Below are positions 1 to 11,384 of a stretch of 64,000 nucleotides of DNA, in pieces. The stretch comes from Protea cynaroides. Its lineage: Eukaryota > Streptophyta > Magnoliopsida > Proteales > Proteaceae. The stretch covers positions 45,124,834 to 45,188,833 of the forward strand of contig CM053267.1 of the NCBI GenBank assembly GCA_028583415.1, given 5' to 3'. Made by a program: the position numbers and the translations under genes. The first letter of the stretch is position 1; each line of letters starts with the position of its first letter. The notes under the pieces are model-generated. The model saw nothing but the letters and a program-made list of their open reading frames with translations. It was not told the origin of the DNA and ran no database searches.

Positions 1-104
1 TCTTCCAACATATGACATCTGACTAATGTCTAGTCATTAACATACAATTTTTGAAAGCGCTCTTCACTTTCATCATATTTCCTTTCTTCCATATTCTAGG
101 TTAT

Positions 105-410
105 TCATGTTGGTTTTACAACCATGATTATTCCATCGAATAAAAACTTGTTTAGTCGAAGATTCCAGGATGCATAATAGAGTTCCGTATGCACTAAACA
201 AAGTTGTTCTAACTTCATTCTTATCCAAGGAAGATCCTTGATCTCTCCTTCATATTTTTCAATTACTTTTATTAAAAACCAAACTTGATAAGAAGCATGA
301 TATGTCTGCTCATCTCGTTCGCCCAGAGTTGCATAAATCATAATCCATACTTTTGCTGAAGCTGATGGCCTTGCTGTGAAGACAAAGATCGTAATCTTAG
401 AAGTCGCCAC
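105..410 (-). CDS. unidentified 101-codon ORF in repeat DNA
   Basis: An open frame reads leftward with a tryptophan- and leucine-rich composition and a clean stretch containing SWNLRLNKFLFDG. I do not recognise the family. Its start lies beside the motif 'gaagtcgccacctagatt', which I associate, from memory only, with LTR-retrotransposon leader or LTR sequences. The ORF is therefore more likely part of an LTR retroelement than a host gene. No splice sites or promoter could be assigned. Confidence 0.25.
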   Translation of the reverse strand: MATSKITIFVFTARPSASAKVWIMIYATLGERDEQTYHASYQVWFLIKVIEKYEGEIKDLPWIRMKLEQLCLVHTELYYASWNLRLNKFLFDGIIMVVKPT

Positions 411-1560
411 CTAGATTAAGGTCTAAGACCTTGAAAAATGTGAAATTTTACCCCAAGGTAAGACTTCGATTGACTCATGACCCTTAGATTGGATTTCTGG
501 TTCATCAGAGATTGGGTAAGCGTCAGGTTACGGTTATGGAAAGGATTAGGCACCCAAACCGCCTGATCGAAATCGGTCTCCTATGACTCTCCTATGCTAG
601 ACTCTATCTGTTAAACTGAACCAAACCAAGTGGTTTGATATCATTGAACCGAATCTGTATCCATCAGATTGCCCACATATTATGAAATTATTCCGAAAAT
701 CAGGTTCACCATCATAGTTCAAGTGTGATTAAAGTTTATGATTGTGATTTATGCTTGTGCATGATTAAGTTCTTTGTTCAAGTTGAAGTTTATGCTTGAA
801 TGGATGAGAAACCCTATGGGTTATGATCTGGATAGTCCATGTAGACTGATTGATAGTCTTAGTGGATCTAAGAATAACCCTATTTTGGTCAAAATATGGA
901 TAATTCATTCGGGGTTGGAATGTGGATAACCCTATCTGGGTCGAAATATGGATAACTCTATCTAGGTTGGAATATGGATAATCCTATCTGGGTCAAAATG
1001 TGGATAAATATCCTAGTGGATCTATGGATAGTCCAAGTGGACTAAGGTTTGGATCCGAATTTGGGATTCTCCCAAATAGCCTACGTATCATAGGATTTGA
1101 CCTAGGAATCAGAATCTCCGTAGTTCGGGATGGGTTGAAATATGGATAACCCTATTTGGGTTAAAATATGGGTAAATATCCTAGTGGATCTATGGATAGT
1201 CCTACTGGACAAAAGTGTGGATCCTAATTTGGATTTCTCCCAAATTGCCTACGTATCATAGGGTTTAACCTAGGAATCAGAATTCGCGTATTTCGGACAT
1301 GGATGAAATAACCTATTATAGGTTAAGGATTGAGAACCTGTTATAGGTTTAGAGTTTATAACCTATTATAGGTTTAGGGTTTACTGAGGGGTGGAAATCG
1401 TCCTGAGCTACCATTTTCATCCTAAGTTTTTATTTTTGAAGGTTTGGCAAAACATTATCTTTCTTTATTAAGATTTTTATTATTTTTCATAATGTCTTTT
1501 CCAAGAATATGGGTGCCTAATTGCACGTCCTCACGCCTAATATGTTTGCTAGGTGTACAA
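400..1560. repeat. dispersed repeat, probably LTR-retrotransposon derived
   Basis: This is non-coding sequence with repeated phrases such as 'tggataaccctatctggg' and 'gcctacgtatcatagg'. Phrases like these are common in plant LTR-retrotransposon non-coding regions (recollection, not a search). It contains the tandem duplication listed separately. No LTR boundaries were found. Confidence 0.4.
971..1306. repeat. tandem duplication, 2 x 168 bp
   Basis: Unit 1 (971-1138) and unit 2 (1139-1306) share the same order of motifs: 'aatatggataa', 'aaatatcctagtggatcta', 'tctcccaaat', 'gcctacgtatcatagg' and 'aggaatcagaat'. They differ by scattered substitutions. Confidence 0.7.
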
Positions 1561-1746
1561 ATATGACAGTTCGACTAGGGTGTTGCATAAATTAAATTAT
1601 TACAAAAAATAAATTATTTATCTAAATATGGCATATAAAACATTTGTGACAAGAAATTCACATAAAGTAAGATTGTTAAAATCTCTCAAATATGACATGT
1701 ATTGCAAATAAGGCAAGAACCTATATAGCAAGATTAATATGCTAAT

Positions 1747-1960
1747 CTAAGCATGAAAGACCTAATATGGCAAGAAATCAATATATGTATCTATATATCA
1801 ATATGACAAGTACCAAACATAGAATGCAAATATGGTATGAATTATCTAAAAAGGTAAGATCTTATATGCTATTTTCTAAGCATGGTAAGACCTAACATGG
1901 TAAGAAATTGATGTATGCATTTATATATCAATATGGTAAGTACCAATCATAGAATGCAAA
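1747..1960. repeat. tandem repeat, unit about 129 bp
   Basis: Two units start with 'ctaagcatg' at 1747 and 1876. Both contain 'agacctaa', 'ggcaagaaat' or 'ggtaagaaat', and 'tatatatcaatatg', and both reach 'agaatgcaaa'. The second unit stops at 1960, exactly where a 'TGTCACAC' LTR-like end begins, so an insertion probably truncates it. Confidence 0.6.
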
Positions 1961-3360
1961 TGTCACACTCCAATTCTGACCGAACCAGAAGTGTGAGTGA
2001 ACCGTCACTGAACCAATAGTTCACACCAGGATCTCAATAAGACCGTGTCTACTCATACAAACCATTGCATATAACCATAATCAGAATATAATAAAATACA
2101 ACGAAAGTCTTTAAATAAAATGAACTGAGTAATCTATTGATAAATTTAAATAAATATCTAGTTATTTTTCACACCAAAACGTAAATAAATATTCTTACAC
2201 CAACTATATCTCCAACTAAAAATAAATAAAATGAATTAAATCAAATCCTAGAGGTACACGCAGAAAGGGCACTCGCATGAAACGTCATGCTCGTCCTCTC
2301 CTGCTTACACATCCAAAGCAGCCACGCCTCCGTACACTGGAGCATTCAGGTAATCCTCCACCGTATAACCTGCATCAACATCTAAAAACATGTATATATA
2401 TACAGGGTGAGCTCACAACTTAGCTCAGTAAGACAATCAAACAATGCAACAAACATATGCATGAGTAACATTCACATTATGGTATGGTTTTAAGTTTGCA
2501 ATGTGCTATAGAAAGGATTGGCGGCCACCGCACCTCCATACACGAGTGTGTGAAGCCGCCCAATGGATCAAACATCACTGTCGTCCCACATGCACCCATC
2601 ATGGAATAGAGATAGAGCTAAGGCGTTCGAATCAAACACCGCCAACACCTCCCCTGATACTCTATCCATACCAACACGTAAGCCCCTATTGGCAAGGGCT
2701 TGCAAACTGGGCTCGTAACTAACCAATCCTATATGTCATCACAGTAGGCCCTATCCTAACGCAGCTCCCTACGACATAGAGATAGAGCTAGAGTCTAGTG
2801 TCCAGGCCGGAGACCACAATGCCACTTTCTCCCCCTGATACCCTACCCGCACCAAGCATGCTAAGACAGAACGATACGAAAATGTGTTAGTGTGAGGAAT
2901 GATTCCAGACCCCGGCCTTTCCCATTCCACACACCAACGAAAACAATCACATGCCTAACAGTCACATCTTAGCATAGCGAGTATGCATGAACAATAATAA
3001 TAACTGAAAGTAAATGATGACATGCGAGTATGCACAAACATCAATCCACAAAATCATAGTTATTAACAACGTTTTACTGTTATTAATTATTAGGGTTTAG
3101 GTCTGATTCCCTTACTTGACGCTTGTTTGATAGCTTGCTTCGCGTCACAAGGTCCAAACTTGCTATCACAAGGTCCTACACAATGTTAGGGTAATATTAG
3201 AATAATTTTCTTAGGGTTTACGTTGGTCGAAAAACCAACTGGGTCAAAAACACTCCTCACAGAGCATATCAGTCGCAATACCGATCACGACACTGTGGGG
3301 AAAGGTGCGATCGGTCCCCACAGATCAGTCTCCGGGAGGTATCGATCGCAGTACCGGTCG
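1961..3360 (-). mobile_element. LTR-like repeat, minus orientation, 5' part missing
   Basis: The sequence begins on the plus strand with TGTCACACTCC, an expected reversed LTR end. It is an inverted relative of 3361-5556. Shared landmarks include 'agagatagagctaagg', 'gcttgcaaactgggctcg' and 'actaaccaatcc' at 2608-2740, whose reverse complements lie at 4841-4955. The tract 'gagctcacaacttagctcagtaagac' near 2410-2435 matches the reverse complement of 5205-5235. The segment around 2500-2890 looks internally duplicated. It ends abruptly at 3360 where the plus-oriented LTR starts. Confidence 0.5.
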
Positions 3361-5556
3361 TGTAAGACCCGCACGCCACGAACCCGGTCTAAACTTACAT
3401 TTTGTGTCGTAACCCGTCTACATATCATGGTTGAGCCAAGTAGACCAAGTGTGTGAAGAAACCCAAGACCCAATATGAAATTTTACTAAAAAACAATCAA
3501 AATGAGGGTAGGGTCGCATGCCTAAACAGGCAGGTCCAACCCCCCATCGACCCCCACCATCGACCCGTGACCAGGGGTTACAGGGGTCTCGGATTGTCCG
3601 ACCCCCCCATCGACCCCCGGTAATCGATAAAAACAGCACGAATCGAAAATTAGGAAACTTTCCTAATTTCAATTGGAACATTTCCTAAACTCAATGAGAC
3701 TTATTTTGGGAGGTTTTACTTTATAAATAGGACGTCCCTAAGCCTCTTTCACTCCTTTTACAACCCTAATTGGATTGAGAGAAAGAGAAGAAAAGGAAGA
3801 GAAGGAGAAGATAAGGAAAGTGGAGAAGAAGACCAAAGAGAAGGGATTCAGAGGAAGAAGCATACTTCTCAGGTATGGATACTATTTCCATGAATTTCTA
3901 AAGACCTTAGTATAGATAATGAAGAGGGTATGATCTAAGAGAAACCCAAATCATCCATCCATGGTTAGGTTTCAATGGAAACCATGGAGAAGATCATTGA
4001 AACCATGTAGGTGAATAAAGAATAGTTCTACACCATAGAACATGTATGTAATGGACTATAGAAGGAAGCCATAGGACCCAAACATGAAAGAATGAACGAA
4101 ATTTGATATTCTTGACTCAAACCATGGGGGTCGCACCTAGGGTCGATGGAACATCCGACCCTAGCATCGACCCCAGTATTCGGGAAGTTCAGAATAGGGG
4201 TGGTCGCACCCAGGGTCGATGGAACCTTCGACCCTGGCATCGACCCTACTACAGGGGGTTGCAGTATACTGCTACCCTAGCATCGACCCGTCCTGCTACC
4301 CCCAGTTAACTGCAAGTTGGAAAAATTGGAATAAAATCTAACTAAATTCTATCGACTTTGTTAGGTCTTCTAGTAATATAATATCAATATAAAGGTGATT
4401 CTTAAAGCTTGAAAGATGATCTACTAGCAAGCTAAGGTGAGGAAACAAGACCTAAACTAATTGGTTAATAACAAACTATTTTTATTTCTTGAGTCCAATG
4501 CTATGCTTGATTCTATGCGAACATGCTTGTAATGTGCATTCAACATGTCATCCAATATTTCTATTTATTGTTCATGCATATTTACTTTATTGTTTATAAC
4601 ATGATAATGACCATGATGATAGGAATAGACATGTGAATGTATGTGTGTGGTTGGTGTGCTTGATGCGAGCGAGTATCAGGGGGAGTGTCATAGGTCAGGC
4701 CTCAGCACTCTAGCTCTATCTCTAACTCAAGTCTTGTGCATTAGCATCGTCGTATTGCCATTACTTTTACAGAACTATTACGTCGTAGAGTATCAAGGGA
4801 GGTGGTCTCGGTCCTTGTAGTCTCTGACTCTACCGGGGGGCCTTAGCTCTATCTCTATGGGTGTTCTGAGGGATGCTGGGGTGAGGCCTTGGATACACTG
4901 TTTGACATTAGGATTGGTTAGTTGCGAGCCTAGTTTGCAAGCCCTCGCCAACAAGGGCTTTTGTGTTGGTATGGCACTGTACAACAATAAACGTTAACAT
5001 TTGTTGTACAATGTTCATGGTAGGGTGGATGAGGACGACAATAAATGTTAACCTTTGCACGGGCTTCCACACCCTGTGTATAGAGGAGGGGTCAATAAAC
5101 GTTAACCTTTGACCTCCAACCCTTTCTATAGCACATTGCAAACTATAAACCAGACCACAGATATGAATTGATCGCATGCATATAATTGTTGCATTGTTTT
5201 GTTTTCTCACTGAGCTCAAGTTGGAGAGCTGACCCTCGTGCGCACAATTCTTTTAGTTTCTGATGTTGCAGGTATTATAATTGAAAATTATGTCAACACG
5301 CCAACATATGAACATGTGGCGGCCATGGTGAGCAAGCTGTGGAGGACGAAGATGGTTCGTTAAGCGAGCGTTTTAGCGGTGGATACGTTTAGTGTTTAGT
5401 TTTCGTATTTGGATATTGTAATATGTATTAAATTATGTTTTGGTTACTTGAAAATAAATGGAATATTAATTATTTATCGTGATTAGACCTCAGTTCATTA
5501 TCTGTAAGACTTCCGCTATTTACTTTATTACCTCTGATTAATGTGGAATGTGTTTT
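3361..5556 (+). mobile_element. LTR-like repeat, plus orientation, running into the gap
   Basis: It starts TGTAAGACCCG, as does the LTR at 63676. The two share a long collinear 5' part: 'aacccggtct', 'atcatggt(t/c)gag', 'gggtcgcat', repeated 'atcgaccc', and 'aaattaggaaa(c)tttcctaattt'. A TATA-like 'tttataaatagg' lies at 3720-3731. Its 3' part matches the inverted copy at 1961-3360, so the true end (expected ...GTGTGACA) should be inside the N gap. The insertion therefore reaches close to the 3' end of TML. Confidence 0.55.
4129..4250. repeat. two ~73-bp repeats rich in GGTCGATGG/ATCGACCC
   Basis: 'ggtcgcaccYagggtcgatgg' occurs at 4129 and again at 4202. Each is followed by 'cgaccctRgcatcgaccc', so each unit can fold on itself. 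Related GTCGA-rich tracts occur at 3510-3620 and at 63800-63950, so this is a variable domain of the LTR family. Confidence 0.55.
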
Positions 5557-6056
5557 NNNNNNNNNNNNNNNNNNNNNNNNNNNNNNNNNNNNNNNNNNNN
5601 NNNNNNNNNNNNNNNNNNNNNNNNNNNNNNNNNNNNNNNNNNNNNNNNNNNNNNNNNNNNNNNNNNNNNNNNNNNNNNNNNNNNNNNNNNNNNNNNNNNN
5701 NNNNNNNNNNNNNNNNNNNNNNNNNNNNNNNNNNNNNNNNNNNNNNNNNNNNNNNNNNNNNNNNNNNNNNNNNNNNNNNNNNNNNNNNNNNNNNNNNNNN
5801 NNNNNNNNNNNNNNNNNNNNNNNNNNNNNNNNNNNNNNNNNNNNNNNNNNNNNNNNNNNNNNNNNNNNNNNNNNNNNNNNNNNNNNNNNNNNNNNNNNNN
5901 NNNNNNNNNNNNNNNNNNNNNNNNNNNNNNNNNNNNNNNNNNNNNNNNNNNNNNNNNNNNNNNNNNNNNNNNNNNNNNNNNNNNNNNNNNNNNNNNNNNN
6001 NNNNNNNNNNNNNNNNNNNNNNNNNNNNNNNNNNNNNNNNNNNNNNNNNNNNNNNN
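5557..6056. other. assembly gap, 500 N
   Basis: Exactly 500 N characters, a conventional gap size whose true length is unknown. It hides the 3' end of TML and the end of the LTR-like repeat at 3361. Confidence 0.99.
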
Positions 6057-7561
6057 GTCCCAGTATGACGCTTGACAAGACGAACCCTTAAAGGCAGTGG
6101 CGTTAGACGAGGAAGCAAACTATACTTCAAGATTGGTATTGGCTCCTCAGAAGATGCTGTTCTCAGATGAAACATCCCACTGCCAAGGCTGCTGACACGA
6201 GAACTTTGCATCACAATTCTCTTAATTCCAGTCGTTCCCTCAATCCGGAAAGAAAATTCAGTTTCCTTATCACCTGAAGTTTTTGGAGGCAATGTTCTCA
6301 AATATACAACACCCATTAAGCCCACCCTAGCAAGCAGTGACTCCCGGAACTCCGCACTGATCTCTTCAGAAATAAACATCTCAGGGCCCTTCATTTCGGT
6401 TTTCTTCACCAGATTTTCAAGAGTGCCAGTTCCAGCTGCAGCTGCTGCTGCTGTGTCGCTCTGTCCTGATTGTAGTGCTTCCAGGCCACCCAGTCCCTGT
6501 GGCTTCACAACCTTTGTTGGCCCCACAAACTCTGATGGATCCAAACCTCCACCAAAGGCATCATCAAACCCTTCAAAAGCTTCACGTAAACTCGCCTCCT
6601 CATTACTATACTCTATACCACCATAGTCTCCTTCAAATCCTTCAACACTAATTTTAGTCGGTTGTGTGGCTACAGGTGGTGGTAGATTTGTGACTTCAAG
6701 CCCTGCTAGAGCTGTTGTCAGGTCATTCGCTGATGGATCCTTATTCTTCTTGAATCCACCCAGAAGCTCCTCTGGCTTATTAAGAGCATCACTGGCAGCA
6801 AAAGGATCCTTCTCGGTCGGAGATTCCTCTTTCGGCTGCAGCTGATCCTGCTGATCTCCCGACCCCTGCCCCGTCGGAGCGAGAGTTGTTGCAATCTCAT
6901 CACCAGCTGCCAATGTCTCTGGAGGCAGCTCAAACATCTGATAAGAGAAGACCTCCACATTGGCCTGGTGCTCAATTGAAAGGCCTTCCACATTAATCCA
7001 ACCATTTGCTCCTCTGATCTTATTCTCGGTATCAATTGCCGAATGTACCATCTTAGCAATGCTCTCACCATGCATTGATGCGAGCATGGCTGCAAGCCTA
7101 ATGCTACTCGCACCTCTCAGAACAATATCCAGAGCCATATATATCTCTGTGTACTTTCGATGGAGCTTCTCAGGCGTGACATCGACGCCACGACAGGCAG
7201 CAACAATGACACTAACCGCCTGATTAACAATTCCAATACATTCAAAGACATTGTTCACACAATCATCCCTATCAACCGTAGTGATTCCCAAAACATATAT
7301 CCCATTAACGAGTCGATAAACAACACGATACCTGCTCTCAACACCAACAATTACTTGCCCGCTCGACGCAGCGAGTGGATCATCACCCAAAGACGAATCG
7401 CCATCTTCAGCTGAATTGTGTTTTCCGCTAGCAAAAGCGATTCGAGTCTGGCGAAACGCATTGAGAGCGTTGAGAGCTCTCGCGGGAGGGAACCATTCGC
7501 GAGTCTGAAGAAGGATATCAGATCCGTTCGTTGGTTGTAAGGAGAGAGCTAAACAAGCCAT
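6057..7561 (-). CDS. TML: TML, TPLATE complex muniscin-like subunit (3' end in gap)
   Basis: The frame is open for 501 codons from the ATG at 7561, with no intron visible, until it runs into the N gap. The N-terminus (MACLALSLQPTNGSDILLQT) and the segment about VIVGVESRYRVVYRLVNGIYVLG fit the longin-like N-terminal region of plant TML. A low-complexity linker rich in Pro, Asp, Gly and Ala follows (residues about 220-380). The start of the muniscin-type mu-homology domain lies at about residues 385-501. TML belongs to the TPLATE complex, the plant-specific adaptor acting with AP-2 in clathrin-mediated endocytosis at the plasma membrane. The family protein is a little over 600 residues, so roughly 100-150 C-terminal residues are missing here. 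The frame is intact, so this is a live gene cut by the assembly, not a pseudogene. Identification rests on recalled family sequence. Confidence 0.93.
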
Positions 7562-7860
7562 TACTTTAGGGTTCTCTTCGGGACCCTAGCAAATCTAAGG
7601 TTTTTGCTGTTTCAGGTGCAAGATCGATTGGAAGGACTAGGGCTCGTAAGAACCTCACTCCTTCCTGTGATCATGTAGAGGTAGGGATTTTGGCTCTCCA
7701 GGATTTGATTTCTCGAAGATCTAAGGCGTTTTCTTCCTTAATCATATTGCAATTTAAGAGAACAAAGGCGAAATTGGGTGAATCGGGAGTAAAATAGAGA
7801 GAAGATGGCCTACCTAAGAATCATAGATTAAGCTTGATGCAAAGATGATGTTCTTTCCCT
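7562..7860 (-). promoter_or_regulatory. TML 5' leader and proximal upstream region
   Basis: Directly upstream of the TML ATG the minus strand is C/T-rich and contains several potential splice sites, for example a CAG at about 7612 and GTGAGG near 7655. A leader intron, common in plant genes, is possible. No convincing TATA box was assigned. Confidence 0.35.
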
Positions 7861-7861
7861 C

Positions 7862-8560
7862 TCTGCCGATTTGATCTGGCAGAGAAACTCTCACGCCCCT
7901 CCGTTAGTTCGGTTATTTTTGGTATCATTTTTCCTTTTGATTTTTGTCTATTTATCAAAAAACAATTTTGATAAAAAAATGAAAATTCTCACTACCATCC
8001 AAAACGATTTGAATAAATCACTTATTATTCAAGTTTTTAAAAAAAAAATTATTTACCATTCAAATTACTTATAAAAAAAATCCAAAAACAATTAACAGAA
8101 TCTTAACCAGTTCAAGATTTTCAAAAATTTTGAAATCTCGGTGAGATTTTGTGGAGATTTTGAACCGGAGATGCCCTGGAAGCAGACGTGCTTGTGTGAA
8201 CCTTTTTAGTTTTGAAAGAATGGAAGTTCTGACACTTCATGTCAGATTGTTGGCAGAAACCATGGGAGATGATTGTTATCCACAGTTGCCGTTGTAAGAT
8301 TATTCGATTTCTGAAATGTAATAGCTGTTAAAATTCTATATGTACTCATAAATTAACACACTTTATACTCAGTAGGATGCATTTACCATGCTATGACTTC
8401 AAACCTAAGAACTGGAAAGAAATAGTGGGTATCCATGCAGTGAAGGCCTTATATAGTCAACGATACTACTGTTTTTTGTTTCAATATAGCTGATAAGAGG
8501 GGTATAACTTATTTGACCAAAGCATGGAATGGTGCGAGGAATTGAGGTCCTAAAAATTTT
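7862..8560. other. AT-rich intergenic stretch
   Basis: The stretch is rich in poly-A/T runs (7960-8090). No gene, RNA or clear element end was recognised. Confidence 0.4.
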
Positions 8561-9769
8561 TTTTTGTATGAATTCTGATCCCAAACTTGTACAAGGTGAG
8601 AGTATAGCCCTTATGGGCATTGATCTAACAAGCAACCAAATAAGATAGAAGAGAACAAACTTTACCAATATAAATAGATACACCTTAAACAAATAATTAA
8701 AGTAAAAACCATCCAAAATCTATTGGTGGCAGTCTATTGTATGTAAACATGAGATAAAAGAAAATTTTTCTTTTCCCTTGAATTCAAAACCCTATTACAT
8801 CCATTCTAACAAAAGAAAAATTCACAACTAAAGCTATGAGACAGGCTTGCGCATCCTCTACGCTTATCCTTGTTCCTCTTCGACATCCTCTTCATCTGAG
8901 ATATCATTGTAAGGGGGTAAGCTCACTAACCTAGTAATATAGAACATAATACACTATGATGAAACACAAAACAATTCGAATAACCAATGCGAGAAACCTT
9001 GATTTTTCATTTACTTTAAAACATTACTCATTCAATTCTACTTTTGGCTAACTGCCAAGAATAACCAACTACCTTATCCAAGTAGAGAGTTTACCATCTC
9101 CTAAACATTTTTCCGGTCATCCGTGCATGACTTGGGAATCTCGGTCTTCTGCACATGACTCAAACTCTCTCCGTGGCGTAACGGATAATGGCTCAGGTGG
9201 TACCCCCACTCTCATAGTCCATTTACTCTCTACTAGGCACAATGTAGCCAATTACTCTTCACATTCTTAACATCACCCATTACTGTAGGACAAACCACAA
9301 CTCATGCATATTATCTATACATGAAATAAATGGAAAACATGGTAAGAAGTAAGAACAAAATCTCTTTCATCACTTCTTTGTAAGCAATAAAACATGTAAG
9401 CAACAAATATCAGAAACGCATTCCATTCACATTTTATATAAACAGATAATAATACAAAGAACCTAAAACATAAGTCAGGACGTCACACTTGTGATGCACG
9501 CCTGTGATATTCCACTTACTTTTTTCCTTTGCGTACACACTGTTCCTCTTGTCTATGGTCAACAACACAATTTACAAGTATTATGAAATTTACTGTCATT
9601 AATCATGTACCAACTACCCAAACAGAACCTTATCCACCCCTAAACTCCACTTTCAGGAACTAGTTCCCTAAAACAGTACGAATCTGTCCATAAATCTGAG
9701 ATGAATATGCTGATTATATATATTGAACTGTTATATTACAATGTTCAAAGACAGAATCTGCTATCTAAA

Positions 9770-10650
9770 TGATGGCAAAGGGGATTCAAGGATGACAATC
9801 CTAATTAATTCTCTTTGCTGCAGGATCTTTCTTTAATCCAACCCAGAAATCAGAATAGAGACTTTAAAGAAAATTCGGTTTATCTAAAAATTTGACCGTT
9901 GGTTGTTCTTCAAACTTGAAGAAAATGATCTTTAGAATGTACTTGAAGACATATCCAAAGCTGGAGATGATCCGATCACAGATGAGAGAGATGTGATTTT
10001 TTGAAAACTACCTATCATCTGAAAACGGGACTGGTTTAGTTAGAGCTGGTCGATATGATTTTAATCTTTAATCCTACGAACTTTCGTTGATCAAATCAGC
10101 ACTTAATGGTATCGCAATTCAGTATGCAATAATAAGAACTTGAAGAAATTAACAGAATGACAAAAAAACCATAAAACAGAATATTTCGGTTGAGTCTCAC
10201 AACCTATGAGACTCAACCAGAAAATCAGGAACTAAACTCTCTTCTTTTTTCTGGTCTAAATCTGCCCCAGCCTTCTTTTACTTCTTACTTATATAATTTG
10301 TAAGATTACAAAATAATAGGAAATCCTAACTAAAACAGAAACTTCCTTTTTAGAGAATAGGAAAGTTTCCAAAATAGAAAATAGGAAAGTTTCTAAACAC
10401 TTTTAGGAAACTAAATTTAAGAAAGTTCTTAGTTTCCAAACAATTAAAATTCTAAATAACTAACACTATATTTTAGGAAAGAAATAAAAAAAGAGTGAAA
10501 AATCTACTGCTGGTACTGTTCACGTGAACAGTACCGTGAACACTGTTCACGTGAACAGTGGGGGTGATTGGTCAGCCAATTGGGCCTGGCCCAATTTTGA
10601 GAGATTCTTTCTTCTTTCGGCCCCTTCTGGAGTAGACTTGGACTGCATCA
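9770..10650 (-). mobile_element. solo LTR (family S), minus orientation
   Basis: On the minus strand it runs from TGATGCAGTCC (ending at 10650) to GCCATCA (at 9770), 881 bp, with TG...CA ends. Flanking five bases are 'ctaaa' (9765-9769) and 'gtaaa' (10651-10655), a 4/5 match to a target duplication. A second member lies in plus orientation at 32737-33647. No internal coding region is attached, so LTR-LTR recombination is the simplest origin. Confidence 0.75.
10512..10560. promoter_or_regulatory. two perfect palindromes with G-box core in solo LTR
   Basis: A 24-bp perfect palindrome at 10512-10535 and a 20-bp perfect palindrome at 10541-10560 share the core ACTGTTCACGTGAACAGT. Each contains the G-box CACGTG, a bZIP/bHLH binding hexamer. 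The arrangement is conserved in the other family member at 32829-32875. Confidence 0.6.
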
Positions 10651-11384
10651 GTAAATTTGATATATAGATAGATGTGCAACTGATATATAACCAATATGAA
10701 TCTAGTCTGATTCTTGGACTGAAACTATAATCTGAATTTGATGTTACAGCAAGGAGAAATCTGAAATTGATACATATAGATGTACACTAATATACATAAA
10801 AATTGTTTAACAGTCTGTATAAAATTCTCTATACAATTCTATATATAAATCTGTATATAAATCAGAATATAAATCAGTGTATAAATCAATATTTAGATCA
10901 GTATATTAATCAGTATAAAAATATGTATGTAAATCTGATATGGACATATACATGAATCTGATCTGGTACATATATACATATGTGTAATAAAATCTGATAT
11001 TATATGAAAATACAAAACTTATATAAACTTGTATAAAAACTGTATAATATATGGCATACAAATCTGCTATTGATAACTAGGACAAAAGTAAGCTGGGATC
11101 AATGTGAATATGAGCCTTAAACCTGATATCGTAATCTGGTATAAAAATATTATATGAATCTGATATATAGACTGATATGCAAGTATGTGACCTGAGATGA
11201 ATCAGCTTCTATATATTGGGATAAAAACTTGGCATACATCTATATGTTAATAGATTTAAGCTAAGATGAAAACTGAAACTAACATGTATACAAGAATCTG
11301 CAACTACTATATATATATATCCACACATGAGAAAACGAGATGCAAGAAAATTATCCACACTTGTTAGACAACCCAGGTACGCGT

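Larger units (their letters stand above)
8570..11340 (-). mobile_element. large LTR, minus copy of the 26380-29832 family, interrupted
   Basis: Read on the minus strand it matches the solo LTR at 26380-29832 in order. Shared blocks include 'aaaggaaaaaagtaagtg' (about 9515-9540), 'tagtgag' plus 'acccccttacaatga' (8905-8935), 'gattgccaccaRtag' type sequence near 8725, and 'ccttgtacaRgtttggg' (8581-8600). The outer boundaries are eroded. A younger solo LTR at 9770-10650 splits it. The repetitive 'ataaatcagtatat' tract at 10830-11060 corresponds to the AT-rich part of the other copy. Confidence 0.55.

Noticed and set aside
5470..6091. Open frames composed of unknown residues across the gap
   Set aside because: They exist only because N bases contain no stops.
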